In this document: positions 23,580 to 35,429 of the stretch, piece by piece
Layout of the letters: each line of letters starts with the position of its first letter
Position numbering within the stretch: the first letter of the stretch is position 1
Assembly: GCA_963281255.1 (NCBI GenBank)
Contig: OY725500.1
Span: 1,798,001-1,862,000, forward strand
From: Aphrocallistes beatrix
Taxonomy: Eukaryota > Porifera > Hexactinellida > Sceptrulophora > Aphrocallistidae
Direction of reading: 5' to 3'
DNA: 64,000 nucleotides
The notes under the pieces: generated by a model
What the model was told of the DNA's origin: nothing
Seen by the model: only the letters and a program-made list of their open reading frames with translations
Databases searched by the model: none
Translations under genes and position numbers: made by a program

Positions 23580-24635
23580 GTCTCATTAGTACCTCTCGAA
23601 ATCCAATGTTTATTTTGTATTTATGAAGTTAAAATTTATATTATGTCATATTTGTTTTCTCCAGAATAAAATTAAGGAGACAGACCCTGAAATTTTGAAA
23701 AAAATGGACAAATCCAAATATATTGTAATTTAGTTTTTATATCATTCTAGGAAGTCTAAATCATCCGATAATGAGATATTTTGTTAATCCAATGGTTATT
23801 TATGTACTTAAAGCCGGTCAAATCTGGCCTTTCTCAATCAAAATCTATTAATTTAAATTTTTAAAATTATCAATTGATGCACATCCGTATGATCACCCTA
23901 ACTCAAAAAATATTAACATTTTAAGCACAAACATATTGTAAAAAACACGCAAAATACTCTGATTAAGCTAGTAGCGATTTTCATATAAAAAGAAAGTTTA
24001 AAAGCTGAAAATAATTTTGTCCCAAAAAATTCCTAATTAAATGGTTTGACAAAATATTTTTCAACATAAAAAAATATTAAAGTTAAAATTGAAAAAAATA
24101 GCTTCGCTACTAGTTCAATCAATCGCTAATAATGATATTTGAACAGTTAAATCAACTTGATCCTAGTCAATAGTGTAGTTATGAGGAACGGCCCAACCAC
24201 GGATATTGTATAGGATTCAGACTTTGAGTGACTATAACTTCATATTTATTCCTAGTTCGAAACTCATATTATGCATTAATTCTTATACTAACTAGTACTA
24301 GCCATAAACAGTATAACAATGGTTGAATTAAGACTTTGATTTTTTGGGGTTTCATCTCCTTAATTACAAATATCAAATATATCTTGGTTTTTTGACAATT
24401 AATGGTCATATTTGTGAGTGGGGTCACGTGAAATGCTTAATTAATCACATACATATATTATATAACGTATAAAGGGTGAATGTAAATTTGAATTTACTAA
24501 GCAATCCCTGGTCAGAAAAAAATAGTAACTGCCATTGCCTTATGTATAGAATGCTACGCTTAAACTTAAACTTGTACTTAACTTAAACTAAGTAAATACT
24601 TAGTTTTCGAGGCCTACTGCACTCTTCCCCTCTCC
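23580..24635. other. Intronic stretch with no recognised feature
   Basis: Very AT-rich, with nothing recognisable. Confidence 0.45.
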
Positions 24636-24639
24636 TTGT

Positions 24640-24745
24640 AGGATTATTCTTCCTTCGGATGCCTAGGATCACATTGAATAATTATAGGTCTGTGCTAATG
24701 TTATAACAGAGTGATGAGTTATCATTTTTTCATTATAGTTATATT
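24640..24745 (-). mobile_element. Helitron family copy 8, left half (split by a P element)
   Basis: Remnant of the 3' half of a reverse copy (CCTTCGGATGCCTAGGATCAC, then ATAACAGAGTGATGAGTTATC). It breaks at 24745 where the P element starts. The other half resumes at 32233 with the expected next bases. Confidence 0.8.
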
Positions 24746-25733
24746 CATGGCCTACTTAACTCAGGCCTCACAGTAGAATGGAAATATTGTACCAGGGATG
24801 CAGTCGAAGCGGAAATTGTTAACTAACCACAATATTTTATTCATGTTTATCTATTCACAATTACCCATAACATTTTCATACAATCATGTTCGTATAGTAT
24901 ACTTAAATTTGTAAAATAGTATTCATATATAATTTAATCATAATAATAAATATTTACATACATTTCTTTTTTGCACTAGCTACGTACTTACATTTGAAAT
25001 GCCGACCAGTTGCTCGGCACCTGGCTGCAAGTGTAACTACAAATCTGAAGATCGTGTGACTCTTTTCAAGATGCCGCAGAAACCAGATCAACTTAGACAC
25101 GCTTGGGTTCGGGCACTCCGCAGAGATTATATAGACGAGTTAAAGGCTGTTTACGTCTGCGTGAAGGACTTTACGACTGAAGATATCGAGTACACGCACA
25201 AGGTTTCCAACGGAGAAAGTACTTTTCGCGGAATCCCTAGAGTGAACCCAAAGCTGAAGGATGATGCTGTACCAGTCTTTCTACCAGGATGTTCTTCATA
25301 CTACTCCCAATCTGCAGCTAAGCGAAGTCGTCCGTCTCTCGACTCAAAAGATGACGAGTTCCTCAATCAAGCTTTGACACTTAGCTTGAGATCTGAAGCA
25401 GAAGAAAAAGAGAGATTCAAGGTTAGCTGCTTCCAGGAAATGCAAGGTAAGTATCACTTATTTCTTTACCTAACACCTGGTCATTATGGTACCCAGATGA
25501 ACATAGCTTGATTTTTATGCGTCCTAGTTTAGAGAATTCTAGTATACTAGTTTGTTTATTTGGTAGTAACGTTCGATCTTTCTATCAAGGCCTTTTGTAA
25601 AAATGAGATTTTTCCACATTCACTCAGTTGCCTGAGTAAAATTCGACAACTTGAATCACTTGTGAATGAGATTTCTAGTGCTCCTTATCGATGTGAGCCA
25701 TCTAAGAATTCTGTATCTACTGCTTCCCATATA

Positions 25734-26209
25734 CACTGCCCTATCAAAAGTATTCGTACACCTCAATATTTCCCATTAATATAGTACTAAAATGGCTATA
25801 TTAAAGAATGATCATGCAGTTAAAATATAAAAGATATAGTATATTTGATTTCAGATTCGTATTCTACGCATTTGAATTACCTATTTTCGAAGTTTCAAAT
25901 CAATTGCTAATTGCCAAGGTTAAAATTCCCGACCTGTGCCACCATGTACCACTTTTCTAGAGTCTCAAACACTGTAGCAGATGGTGATAGGTGACACAGG
26001 GTAGCACAGGATGATAAATTTCGGTATAGTTAAAACTTAATTGATTTGAAAACTCTAAAATAGGTAATTCAAAGGCGCAGAATACGAATCTGAAATCAAT
26101 TATACTGTATCTCGTCTAGTTTAACTGCATGACAGTTCAGTAATATACGCATTTAGTACTATTTTAATGGGAAATATTGAGGTGTACGAATACTTTTGGT
26201 AGGGTAGTG
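25734..26209. mobile_element. Tc1-like MITE in the P element
   Basis: Inverted termini CACTGCCCTATCAAAAGTAT and the inverse CTTTTGGTAGGGTAGTG, flanked by TA duplications. An internal inverted pair AGATTCGTATTCTACGC / GCGCAGAATACGAATC lies closer to the middle. No coding capacity. It interrupts the transposase between its linker and core. Confidence 0.9.
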
Positions 26210-26598
26210 TATCATCAGCGAATGTTCATATCCAACAAGCCATTGATATTATGCATACCAGTTCGGATGTGGAAACATCTGAGCATCCAGAAATTTGTCG
26301 ACTCCAATTCATTCAATGTCAATTAGAAAACAACCTTGTTCTCAAAAATAGACGTAGATACAACATACTCACACAAATATTATCTCTTAAAACACATCTG
26401 ATCTCGCCAGCTTGTTATAAGTATTTCCAGCACATGCCTTGCCTATCACTTCCTCACTTCAATACTTTAGAAAAATTGTACTCTTCATTTGGGCTCGAAA
26501 ATGAATTCTTTCCATTCCTGAGGCAAGCAACGTGTTCTTTTTCGAATGAACAAAAACATGTCGTCCTTCAAATAGATGAAATTCACGTAAACCCGGTA

Positions 26599-26772
26599 CA
26601 GTAGAACTCGGTTAGTACGTACTCGGGATACAACGTACTTCGGTTTAGTACGCACTCATTTCTCTGAACCAGAATTCATTTATTATATAGATTCCTATGT
26701 AATATCAACTCGGTTAGAGTACGAGCTTTTTTTCCGCTTCCTGGAGGGGTACGTACTAACCGAGTTCTACTG
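26599..26772. mobile_element. pogo-like MITE (CAGTAGAACTCGG type)
   Basis: A 174 bp element with termini CAGTAGAACTCGGTTAGTAC and its inverse, TA on both sides, and repeated internal motifs GGTTTAGTACG and GGTTAGAGTACG. It is inserted in the transposase reading frame just after DEIHV. Confidence 0.92.
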
Positions 26773-27600
26773 TATATCATACAAGGAAGGCAAAATTATA
26801 GGATACAATATATGTCCAGATAATCCTACGAAAACTGTAATTGCTATCATGGTCTCTAGCCTTCAGAAAAAATGTCTTGCACTGTTCGTCTGTTACCATG
26901 AAGGGCCAGCGAGGAAAATTCTAGTAGAGCTTGCTTTAAACTCAATAGTAGATAGCAATGATTGTGATGTCTGGGAAAATACATGTCCTTCCTGCAATAT
27001 TCCTTGTTTTTCGCTTCTACGTAGGTTGTTATTTGTTTGTAGGAATGAGGAATTGAAAAACGTAAATTGAAAAAATTTAACTCTTAATATCCTTATATTT
27101 TAATATAGTAGTATGTGTTTAACTTTATTTTTCTTTATTTAGTTCAGCTGTAAGCCGGCCAACCTTTCTCACATGCCAGTAACTCAATCCTCAATTTGTT
27201 AATCGGAGACAACAACAGCGCTAAAATGATCGAAAGAAAGTTTATGTATTGTAAAACTGTTTTAATACATTATTAATTGTGATTGTAATAGTATTGTCTT
27301 GTTTATTTCAATTATTTAAATGAAATATATGATAGATATATATCACTTCAATACTCAATATAGTATAGATGATGGAGACATTTAAAATAGAAATTAATGA
27401 GGGTTAGATCAAATGTGAACGCTCAAGCATAATAATAATAATAATAATAATATACATTTATATAGCGCAGATTCCATATTAATATGTTCAAGTGCGCTGT
27501 ACAATTCAATAAAAGTAGGTGTGTGTTATGTATGTATGTGTATGTATGCGTATGTATGTGTATGTATGCTTGTAAGGTATGTATATGCATTGAAATTAAT

Positions 27601-30600
27601 TTAAGTGGATGTGTCGTGCGCGATACGGAAAAGATGAGTTTTCAAGAGTTTTTTGAAGAGAAGAAGTGAGGGGGCATTCCGAATGCTCGGAGGCAGAAGA
27701 TTCCACTCAACAGGCGCAGCTAAAGTGAATGCACGATCACCCAGAGTTTTGGAAGATTTGATAGTAGGATGCTCAAGGAGGGTGGCGTTGGATGATCGTA
27801 GAGTACGATTGGATGACTTAACCTGTATGAGCTGGATGATATAGTCCGGAGCAAGAGAATGGATGGCTTTGTAAGTTATGAGGAGGATTTTGAAGAGGAT
27901 ACGATGTTTAACAGGCAGCCAGTGGAGGTTAATAAGAAGAGGAGATGACGAAAAGGTACGAGAGACATTGTAGATAAGCCTGGCTGCACTGTTCTGGACT
28001 CGCTGGAGTCGAGCTAAGAGGGATGAGGGGCAACCATACAAGAGACTGTTACAATAATCAAGACGAGATGTGATAAGAGAATTGACAAGAGTTTCACAGA
28101 CTTCCCTAGAGAGATACTTTCTAATACGCCGGATGTTATAGATGTAATAGAAGCAGGAGGAGGCAACTTTGCTGACCTGAGTAGACATTGAGAGGGTATT
28201 GTCGAGCCAAGTTCCAAGATTCCTTACTTCTTTGGAAGAAGAGATTCTCGACTCACCAACAGAGATGCTATCAGTTTGAACCTTAGATAGTTGTTGACGA
28301 GTCCCTATTATAAGGAACTCAGTCTTGGTGTCATTGATAAGCAACTTGTTGGTGAGGAGCCAGGAACGGATCGCGGAGATGCAAGATTGGATGGCGGAAA
28401 AAGCAGATTCTTCAGAAGAGATGGAACCGGGTTTAAAAGAAAGATAGACCTGAGTATCGTCGGCATAGCAGTGCATGTCGGGGAGGTGGGACCTAATGAG
28501 GTCGAATAGAGGACTAGTATAGAGGCTAAAGAGAAGCGGACCAAGACAAGAACCCTGAGGAACTCCGTGTTGGACCGGGATATTGGAGGAATTAGAACCC
28601 TTAATCGAGACGAATTGAGTCCTACCAGAGAGGTAAGATTCAAACCAAGACAGAGAAGAGCCGCAAATGCCGAAATGAGACTGGAGACGGTTGAGTAAGA
28701 TGGTATGGTCGACGGTGTCGAAGGCTGAGCTAAGATCAAGAAGAACCAGAAGAGATACGTGTTGGCGATTCATGCTGAGGAGGATGTCGTTTGTGACCTT
28801 CAGGAGTGCAGTCTCCGTACTGTGGTGTTTACGATAGGCAGACTGCGTCCCGGGGAAGAGATGATGTAATGTAAGATGATTCACGACCTGGATGGAAGCG
28901 GCCCTCTCAGTGATCTTAGAAATGAAAGAAAGATTGCTAAGTGGACGATAGTTAGAGAAGATGGGATCAAGATTTGGTCTTTTAAGTTTGGGTAAGATGA
29001 TGGCGCGCTTCCAGGGAGAAGGAAAATGACCAGTGGAGAGGGAACCATTTACGATTTTCGTAAGGATGGGCGCTAGGATGGGTAGAGATGATTTGACCAA
29101 GAATGCTGGGATAGGATCGAGGATGCAAGATTTATTAGGAGCAGAGGAAACAAGGGAAACAATTTCTTCCTCAGATAATTCTTTGAATTGGTGGAAAGTA
29201 TGTTGGGATTCGCTGTTTGAATTATCTGAGGGGGTAACGGAAGACGACGATGCACTTGAATCAATGGTGGAACGGATGTTATCTACCTTAAGAACAAAGA
29301 AGTTGGCGAGTTCCTGAGAAAGAGCAGCCTTATCAGCATGAGGTGGTAGGACCTGTTGCTGGCGTAAGCCGAGAAGTGAGTTAGCCTTACGGAAGAGTGA
29401 GCGCTGGTCATGACAGGACTGACTGATCCAATCAGAATAGAAACTGCGACGTTCCCTGTTCATCAGGTCAGTCACAAGATTCCTCTGATGCTTGAATTCA
29501 GCCAAATGGTCAGAGTCATTAGACTGGCGCCACTTCCGTTCAGCTTTCCTTCTCGCTCGCTTGGCCTGCTTGATGCTACTGGTGAACCAAGGGACACGGG
29601 GACGGGTGACTATGGTTTGGATCGCGGAGGAGCATGCTGATCATAGATAGAGGATAGGGTGCTGTTATATGATACAATAAGTTCCTCAAGATGATCAGGT
29701 GGGCTAGCACATAGATCAGAGGAAGCGAGATCAGCAAGAAAGATTGGGAGGTTGATGGATTTGGAACGATAGGTAACCTCCTGAGAGGAAAGAGAAGGTT
29801 TAGAAAGCGAGAGACTACAAGAGATGGAGAAATGGTCAGAGAATAGATGGACAGGAGCGGGATCAGAGAGGATGATGTTGTCTGCAGAACGGGATATTAT
29901 TAGATCGAGAATGTGACCCTTCTCATGAGTTGGCTGATTCACATGCTGGATCAAAGATAGAGAACGCAGGAGCTCGGAGAACTGTAAAGACTCAGACGGG
30001 ATGTCAACATGGATATTGAAGTCTCCAGTTATTATTAGGGGCTCCTTGCATAAGAGAATGGGCTCGAGGAGAGAAGAAAACTGATCAAGGAAGGTAGAAA
30101 TAGAAATAGGATGATTCCTTGAGTAGGGAGGCCGATATATTAGGATAATACGAAGGGAGATTTCAGAAGAAGAGATAGTCCAATCCGAGAACTCAAAAGA
30201 TGATACTTCACCAGATGCATTGCACTTCAGCGTGAAGGAATCACGACAGAGAAGTGCAGTGCCTCCACCCTGACGATGTGCAGACCTAGCACGATCAAGG
30301 AGTTGGTAGCCGGATGGAGTGCATTCAGCTCTCACTGCCGCATCCCTTGACGTGAACCAGGTCTCAGTAACGGCAACAACGTCAGGATGGTGGTCAGATA
30401 CATAGTCAAGAAAACGAGAGGATTTAGTCCTAAGATTCCTAGCATTGAGAAGATGGAAGGATATGAGATGAGGATGACCACGCGGGGAAGATTTAATCGG
30501 CTTGATAGTAATAAGATTGGATGGATTTCGAGCCGAAGAAATACGCATGGTGTTAGGCAAGAGGGAAGGAGAAAGATGAGAAGAAGAATGAGGAGGAAGT

Positions 30601-32190
30601 AGAGAAGGAATAGGAAGAAGAAAGTGACTCAGGTGCGGAGCACCTGTCTCCCCCGAGTGAGCGCAGCGAGCGAGGGGGAGGAGGGGTATATGCCTATATT
30701 GAGGAATGGTTGGTGGTTGTGGTGGAGTAGGAAGAAGAGGAGAATTAGGATTCGGAAGTGGAAGATCAGCTGACTCGATCCTATTTATACTAGGAGAGTG
30801 CGAGCTGAGTGAGGAGATAGGCCTCCAAGGAAGAGGGAGGAGAGGTGTAGGCCTATATTGAGGAATGGTTGGTGGTTGTGGTGGAGTAGGAAGAAGAGGA
30901 GAATTAGGATTCGGAAGTGGAAGATCAGCTGACTCGATCCTATTTATACTAGGAGAGTGCGAGCTGAGTGAGGAGATAGGCCTCCAAGGAAGAGGGAGGA
31001 GAGGTGTAGGCCTATATTGAGGAATGGTTGGTGGTTGTGGTGGAGTAGGAAGAAGAGGAGAATTAGGATTCGGAAGTGGAAGATCAGCTGACTCGATCCT
31101 ATTTATACTAGGAGAGTGCGAGCTGAGTGAGGAGATAGGCCTCCAAGGAAGAGGGAGGAGAGGTGTAGGCCTATATTGAGGAATGGTTGGTGGTTGTGGT
31201 GGAGTAGGAAGAAGAGGAGAATTAGGATTCGGAAGTGGAAGATCAGCTGACTCGATCCTATTTATACTAGGAGAGTGCGAGCTGAGTGAGGAGATAGGCC
31301 TCCAAGGAAGAGGGAGGAGAGGTGTAGGCCTATATTGAGGAATGGTTGGTGGTTGTGGTGGAGTAGGAAGAAGAGGAGAATTAGGATTCGGAAGTGGAAG
31401 ATCAGCTGACTCGATCCTATTTATACTAGGAGAGTGCGAGCTGAGTGAGGAGATAGGCCTCCAAGGAAGAGGGAGGAGAGGTGTAGGCCTATATTGAGGA
31501 ATGGTTGGTGGTTGTGGTGGAGTAGGAAGAAGAGGAGAATTAGGATTCGGAAGTGGAAGATCAGCTGACTCGATCCTATTTATACTAGGAGAGTGCGAGC
31601 TGAGTGAGGAGATAGGCCTCCAAGGAAGAGGGAGGAGAGGTGTAGGCCTATATTGAGGAATGGTTGGTGGTTGTGGTGGAGTAGGAAGAAGAGGAGAATT
31701 AGGATTCGGAAGTGGAAGATCAGCTGACTCGATCCTATTTATACTAGGAGAGTGCGAGCTGAGTGAGGAGATAGGCCTCCAAGGAAGAGGGAGGAGAGGT
31801 GTAGGCCTATATTGAGGAATGGTTGGTGGTTGTGGTGGAGTAGGAAGAAGAGGAGAATTAGGATTCGGAAGTGGAAGATCAGCTGACTCGATCCTATTTA
31901 TACTAGGAGAGTGCGAGCTGAGTGAGGAGATAGGCCTCCAAGGAAGAGGGAGGAGAGGTGTAGGCCTATATTGAGGAATGGTTGGTGGTTGTGGTGGAGT
32001 AGGAAGAAGAGGAGAATTAGGATTCGGAAGTGGAAGATCAGCTGACTCGATCCTATTTATACTAGGAGAGTGCGAGCTGAGTGAGGAGATAGGCCTCCAA
32101 GGAAGAGGGAGGAGAGGTGTAGGCCTATATTGAGGAATGGTTGGTGGTTGTGGTGGAGTAGGAAGAAGAGGAGAATTAGGATTCGGAAGT
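27601..32190 (-). CDS. LINE endonuclease-reverse transcriptase, one frameshift
   Basis: The upstream frame (29610-32190) gives the proline-rich repeats, then an endonuclease starting near 30550: LLNARNLRTKS, VAVTETWFTS, LLDRARSAHRQGGGTALL, IITGDFNIHVD and SDHFSISC, the expected catalytic order. Near 29608 a one-base shift moves into the second frame (27601-29607), VTRPRVPWFTSSIKQAKR, then the reverse transcriptase: SNYRPLSNL, LLDLSSAFDTVDH (motif A), GVPQGSCLGPLLF (motif B), HCYADDTQVY (motif C), NLGTWLDNTLSM. The C-terminus reads WNLLPPSIRNAPSLLLFKKLLK, as in L2/CR1. Apart from that one shift no stop was seen over about 1,500 residues. This indicates a young copy that was recently capable of moving. 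No separate ORF1 was seen. Confidence 0.92.
30687..32190 (-). repeat. 159 bp tandem repeat inside the LINE reading frame
   Basis: About nine and a half head-to-tail units of 159 bp (53 codons), visually identical at the DNA level and in frame. Each encodes a proline-rich unit containing PNPNSPLLPTPPQPPTIPQY and SSLSSHSPSINRIESAD. The unit nearest the endonuclease (30650-30690) is the only divergent one. It is bordered by a GC-rich inverted stretch (CCCCCGAGTGAGCG / CGAGCGAGGGGG). Confidence 0.95.
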
Positions 32191-32232
32191 ATTTTCACAT
32201 TCTACTGTGAAGCCTGAGTTAAGTAGGCCATG

Positions 32233-32490
32233 TTATATTATATTTGAGATATAATAATATCCACGATCTATTTAATTTTGAGCCTTCTATAGCCTAAAAT
32301 GGCAGAGTTATAGTCGAGAATAGCTGAAAATTCTAAAATAAGAAAGGAGACATTAACGTCATGATTCTAGTATGATGAGTCGAAATCTTCGTTTGAGGTC
32401 AGAACTTAGTGGAGCCATAGCCAAAATACTCTCATATGCCAAAATCAGCTTTCTGTGCCAGCCAGTTTCTTCAATCAATTCGTTAGAAAC
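32233..32490 (-). mobile_element. Helitron family copy 8, right half
   Basis: It resumes the reverse copy interrupted at 24745 (ATATTTGAGATATAATAATA, GGCAGAGTTATAGTCG, AATCAGCTTTCTGTGCC) and ends near CAATTCGTTAG. The CRE-like site here has decayed to AACGTCAT. Confidence 0.85.
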
Positions 32491-32530
32491 TCTATTAATG
32501 TATGTGCATATATGTGAATATATATATATA

Positions 32531-32718
32531 CAGTCGACTCCGCTTAATAGGGCCACTGTTTAATCGGGTCAATCGCTTAATCGGGCCACTTTTGGTAGGA
32601 CCGGAATAGCTCTAACACATATAAGCCAATACCAAATATTTTCGGTTAATAGGGTTTTCCGCTTAATCGGGGCAAAATGTCCTCTGACCGATGTGACCCT
32701 ATTAAGCGGAGTCGACTG
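32531..32718. mobile_element. pogo/Tigger MITE (CAGTCGACTCCGC type)
   Basis: A 188 bp element with perfect CAGTCGACTCCGCTTAATAG termini, flanked by TA. The motif GCTTAATCGGG(G)CCA repeats several times just inside both ends. It has the same terminus as the Tigger relic ending at 5594, which is the likely source of mobility. Confidence 0.95.
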
Positions 32719-32766
32719 TATATATATATATATATACATATGTGAATATATATATATACATATATA

Positions 32767-33237
32767 CACTAAGCGGACAAAAGTATTTCAACACTTGATT
32801 CTTTCCCATACAAATAGTACTAAATCGGATTTTTCCATGAAGGGAAATACATTCAATTTTAAAGGGATACTCAAAATCTGATTTCAGGTTCGAAATCTAC
32901 ACATTCGAATTAGTCATAGTTCAACATAACTAATAAATTACTCAACTCAATGAACAATCTTATCAGCCTGAGCCACCATAGGTAAGTTATTGCCATCATG
33001 TATAGTGCTCAAAATGGGTGTATGTGGCATAAAGTGGCACTGATTGATAATTACAAAAAGTTAGGAATTAATGATTAATTAGAAAAATTAACCTGTTACT
33101 AGTTTGAATGCGTATTATTCGAATCTGGAATCCGATTAGCTGTATCCCATAACGTTTAGAAGTAACCCTCTTCATGAATAGACCCATTTTAATATTATTT
33201 GTATGAGAAAGAATCAAGTGTTGAAATACTTGCTACC
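32767..33237. mobile_element. Tc1-like MITE (CACTAAGCGGACAAAAG type)
   Basis: The left end CACTAAGCGGACAAAAGTAT follows TA. The right end carries the inverse of TTTCAACACTTGATTCTTTC. The interior has GATTTCAGGTTCGAAATCTAC, also found in related form in the MITE at 25734. No coding. Confidence 0.75.
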
Positions 33238-33250
33238 TTTTTTATTTTAG

Positions 33251-33370
33251 ACGTCATTGCTACCTTTTTTATAATAAAAGTTTTTCGACCATGAGTCCAT
33301 TTTAGGTGATAGAAGGATATTTTAATAGAATGTGTATATTAATATACCTCACATAAGATACAACTATTAT
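33251..33370 (+). mobile_element. Helitron family fragment
   Basis: A short piece from the body of the Helitron family: GTCATTGCTACC, CCATTTTAGGTGATAGAAGG and GTGTATATTAATATACCTC. Both ends are missing. A TTA trinucleotide run follows at 33389-33412. Confidence 0.65.
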
Positions 33371-33434
33371 AATTACTATATCTATTTTATTATTATTATT
33401 ATTATTATTATTAATTAATTAAAAACTGATATAC

Positions 33435-33594
33435 CTCTCTTCTATCAACATCCTGTTTACGTAAGGCTAAAATATCATCAATGAGTAAACTTGAGCTTGT
33501 TGGTAATTCGTTTTGAAAATCAGCAAATCTTTCTTTTTTCTTTCTCATTTCATCCATGTAGGAATAGTATTGTTTCCGTCGTTCGAGTTCAACT
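33435..33594 (-). CDS. Host gene, 160 bp internal exon (coiled coil)
   Basis: Acceptor CTTATTTTATAG, exon starting at 33594, donor GAGAG|GTATAT at 33434. The first base completes a codon with the two bases left by exon 45293-45368, and the exon ends in phase 0. It encodes VELERRKQYYSYMDEMRKKK, ERFADFQNELPTSSSLLIDD and ILALRKQDVDRRE. It is highly charged with heptad-like hydrophobic spacing, as in coiled-coil proteins. The neighbouring introns are 18.8 kb and 11.7 kb, both filled with transposons. Confidence 0.75.
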
Positions 33595-33792
33595 CTATAA
33601 AATAAGTATATATGTAAATAGTACTATATAAAGATATATATATAGTATATATGTATACTATACGTAGATACCAAGATATAGATAAAACTAAAGTACTATA
33701 TACACATGGACATCTAGAAGCATGAAATTATTTTACTCTTGAAGTGTGCATGAAGGGACTTATATAATTGATATGGATTTTACACCTCATGT

Positions 33793-35425
33793 CAGTGCTT
33801 CTCAACCTTTTCAGTAGCACGAAACCTTTTCGAAATTGGAAACGTTTCGAGGGACCCTCCTTCCTATTTATGAATATCTAATAGCACAAATCGCACTTTA
33901 CATAAAACTAAAGAATTAAAAATCTAATTAGTTAGTGACTTGTTTGTTGTTGCTTCTTCTTAATTATGAGATCATAGCGTGGATAATGATTGGCGAGAAC
34001 AAATCGCATTGTTCTAAGTTTTGATTAAGGCTATTTCTTGTTTTCGTCTTTATGTATGTGAGACAAGAAAATCTTTTCTCGCTTAGATATGTGTTAGAAA
34101 ATAGATTTTTGACTGCCTCTTCGGAAAGTATAACTTTAACTTTAACTTCAGAAATGTGTGAATTTCTATGAGAGGTTCTATTAGATCCGCATTAGCAAGT
34201 GTAAGGCTCTTTGTGGAGAAAGGATCTAGAATCTAATGCATTTCTTCCAGCTTTTTGACTTCTTCATTCGGGAAGTATTTATTAAAATTTTCTTCCAAAC
34301 AATTCAAATGACTAGATATTAGCATTTTTAGCTCTTTAAAATCATCAACATACGCTTCTGGAAGAACCTGCATTACTTGAGGAAAACTTGATAAGTCTCC
34401 AAACTCAACTTTGTCTTTCCATAACTTCAGTTTCGTTTTGAAAGTTTCTACTCTGCTGTGTTGAGCAAATATGTCAGCATTAAGTCCTTGTAGGCTCAGG
34501 TTTAAAGAGTTCACTAGATCTAAAATAGATGCAGGGTAAGATAGTTTAATATCCAAGCAGGGTCTGCAAAAAGAGGCCTTCTCATGTCCCTCCATTGTCA
34601 ACCCTTGAGAGCCATCGTACCTCAGAATGAAGTAAGAGTAATTCGTACTCTGCTCCCATTTCTCCACAAATTTCTGGAACATCCGAATATTTTTCCTTTT
34701 CTACCAGCTCTGATACAATTAACTGTGTGTATCACATCTTCCAGTACAATCTCAAGTTCTCCCTCTGTTTCAGATTCGGTTTTAAACCGCTTCACTGCAA
34801 ATGTCTCACGATGGATTATATAGCACTTAGATAACAGTGATGATCGTTCGTATTCTTAATTATACTAGTAATTACACCAGATATTTTTCCCGTCATTGCT
34901 GTCGCACTAACTGTAGTAATCCCCGAATATTTTTTCCCATGGAATTCGGTTTTCTTTAATAAATTCATCTAACTTCCAGAATATTGCTTCGCCTGTAGTA
35001 CCCACCCCAACATCTAAACAGCGAATATATTCCTCCCTAATAGTTTCTGTATACAAGATTCGTAAAATTAAAGGCAATGACATGTATATGTGTACTCGTA
35101 GTTGATTAAAATTATGTTTCGCATTGATAACGTGTCAAACTGGTAACAAATATCTAAGTATCACAATTGATATAATCCCTCAAGTCAGTTCATATGATTC
35201 TTTATTATAAATTATGGCTTTACTGTCACAAAATAATATCAGATAACAATCAATACATTGAATCACTAAGTGATGTTCTGGTTGCTATGTGTGCTAATAA
35301 CTTTCAATACAGAATATTTTTAACAATGTAATATAGTATGTACGTATATGTTTCTGAGTCAAGGAATCCTAAAATCACTTTGGCGGAACTCCATGGTTCC
35401 GTGGAACCCCGGTTGGGAAGCACTG
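33793..35425 (-). mobile_element. hAT element, ZBED/Charlie-like, decayed
   Basis: Termini CAGTGCTTCTCAACC and the inverse GGTTGGGAAGCACTG. The flanks CCTCATGT and CCTTAAGT match at 6 of 8 bases, as an old hAT duplication would. On the minus strand a piece of ZBED5/Charlie-type transposase reads at 34233-34682 (ILDLVNSLNLSLQGLNADIF, FKTKLKLWKDKVEFGDLSSFP) and runs on to WILDPFSTKSLTLANADLIE. The BED finger and core are largely lost. Confidence 0.85.
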
Positions 35426-35429
35426 CCTT

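Larger units (their letters stand above)
24999..27070 (+). pseudogene. THAP/P-element transposase, interrupted
   Basis: The ATG at 24999 starts a canonical THAP zinc finger: MPTSCSAPGCKCNYKSEDRV, LFKMPQKP, HAWVRAL, YVCVKDFTTEDI, with a C2CH pattern in which His is not clearly placed. A linker follows (LPGCSSYYSQSAAKRSRPS) and a helical segment to 25445, where ATGCAAG|GTAAGT could be an intron donor. The core continues at 26212-26597 (LPHFNTLEKLYSSFG, HVVLQIDEIHV, the first catalytic Asp region) and, after the MITE, at 26776-27070 (YKEGKIIGYNICPDNPTKTV, MVSSLQKKC). The latter ends in a stop. The C-terminal half of a P transposase is missing. Confidence 0.85.
27430..32190 (-). mobile_element. 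L2/CR1-type LINE, nearly intact, 5'-truncated
   Basis: A minus-strand non-LTR retrotransposon with a proline-rich repeat region, apurinic-type endonuclease, reverse transcriptase, a 3' UTR ending GCGCTATATAAATGTATATT and an ATT-repeat tail at 27432-27461. The tail and the preceding motif are typical of L2-like LINEs of invertebrates. The 5' end stops inside the proline-rich repeat at about 32190, so the copy is probably 5'-truncated. It is inserted in the non-coding 3' part of the P element. No clear target-site duplication was seen. Confidence 0.92.
24746..32232 (+). mobile_element. P element with THAP transposase, interrupted by two MITEs and a LINE
   Basis: The termini CATGGCCTACTTAACTCAGG and its inverse at 32232 enclose 7.5 kb. 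They are flanked by TTATATT at 24739-24745 and 32233-32239 (7 of the expected 8 bp duplication). A THAP transposase is spread over 24999-27070. Inserted inside are a Tc1-type MITE (25734-26209), a pogo-type MITE (26599-26772) and the LINE at about 27430-32190. The element itself lies inside Helitron copy 8. Without the insertions it would be about 2.1 kb, close to its relative at 16349-18725. Confidence 0.9.
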
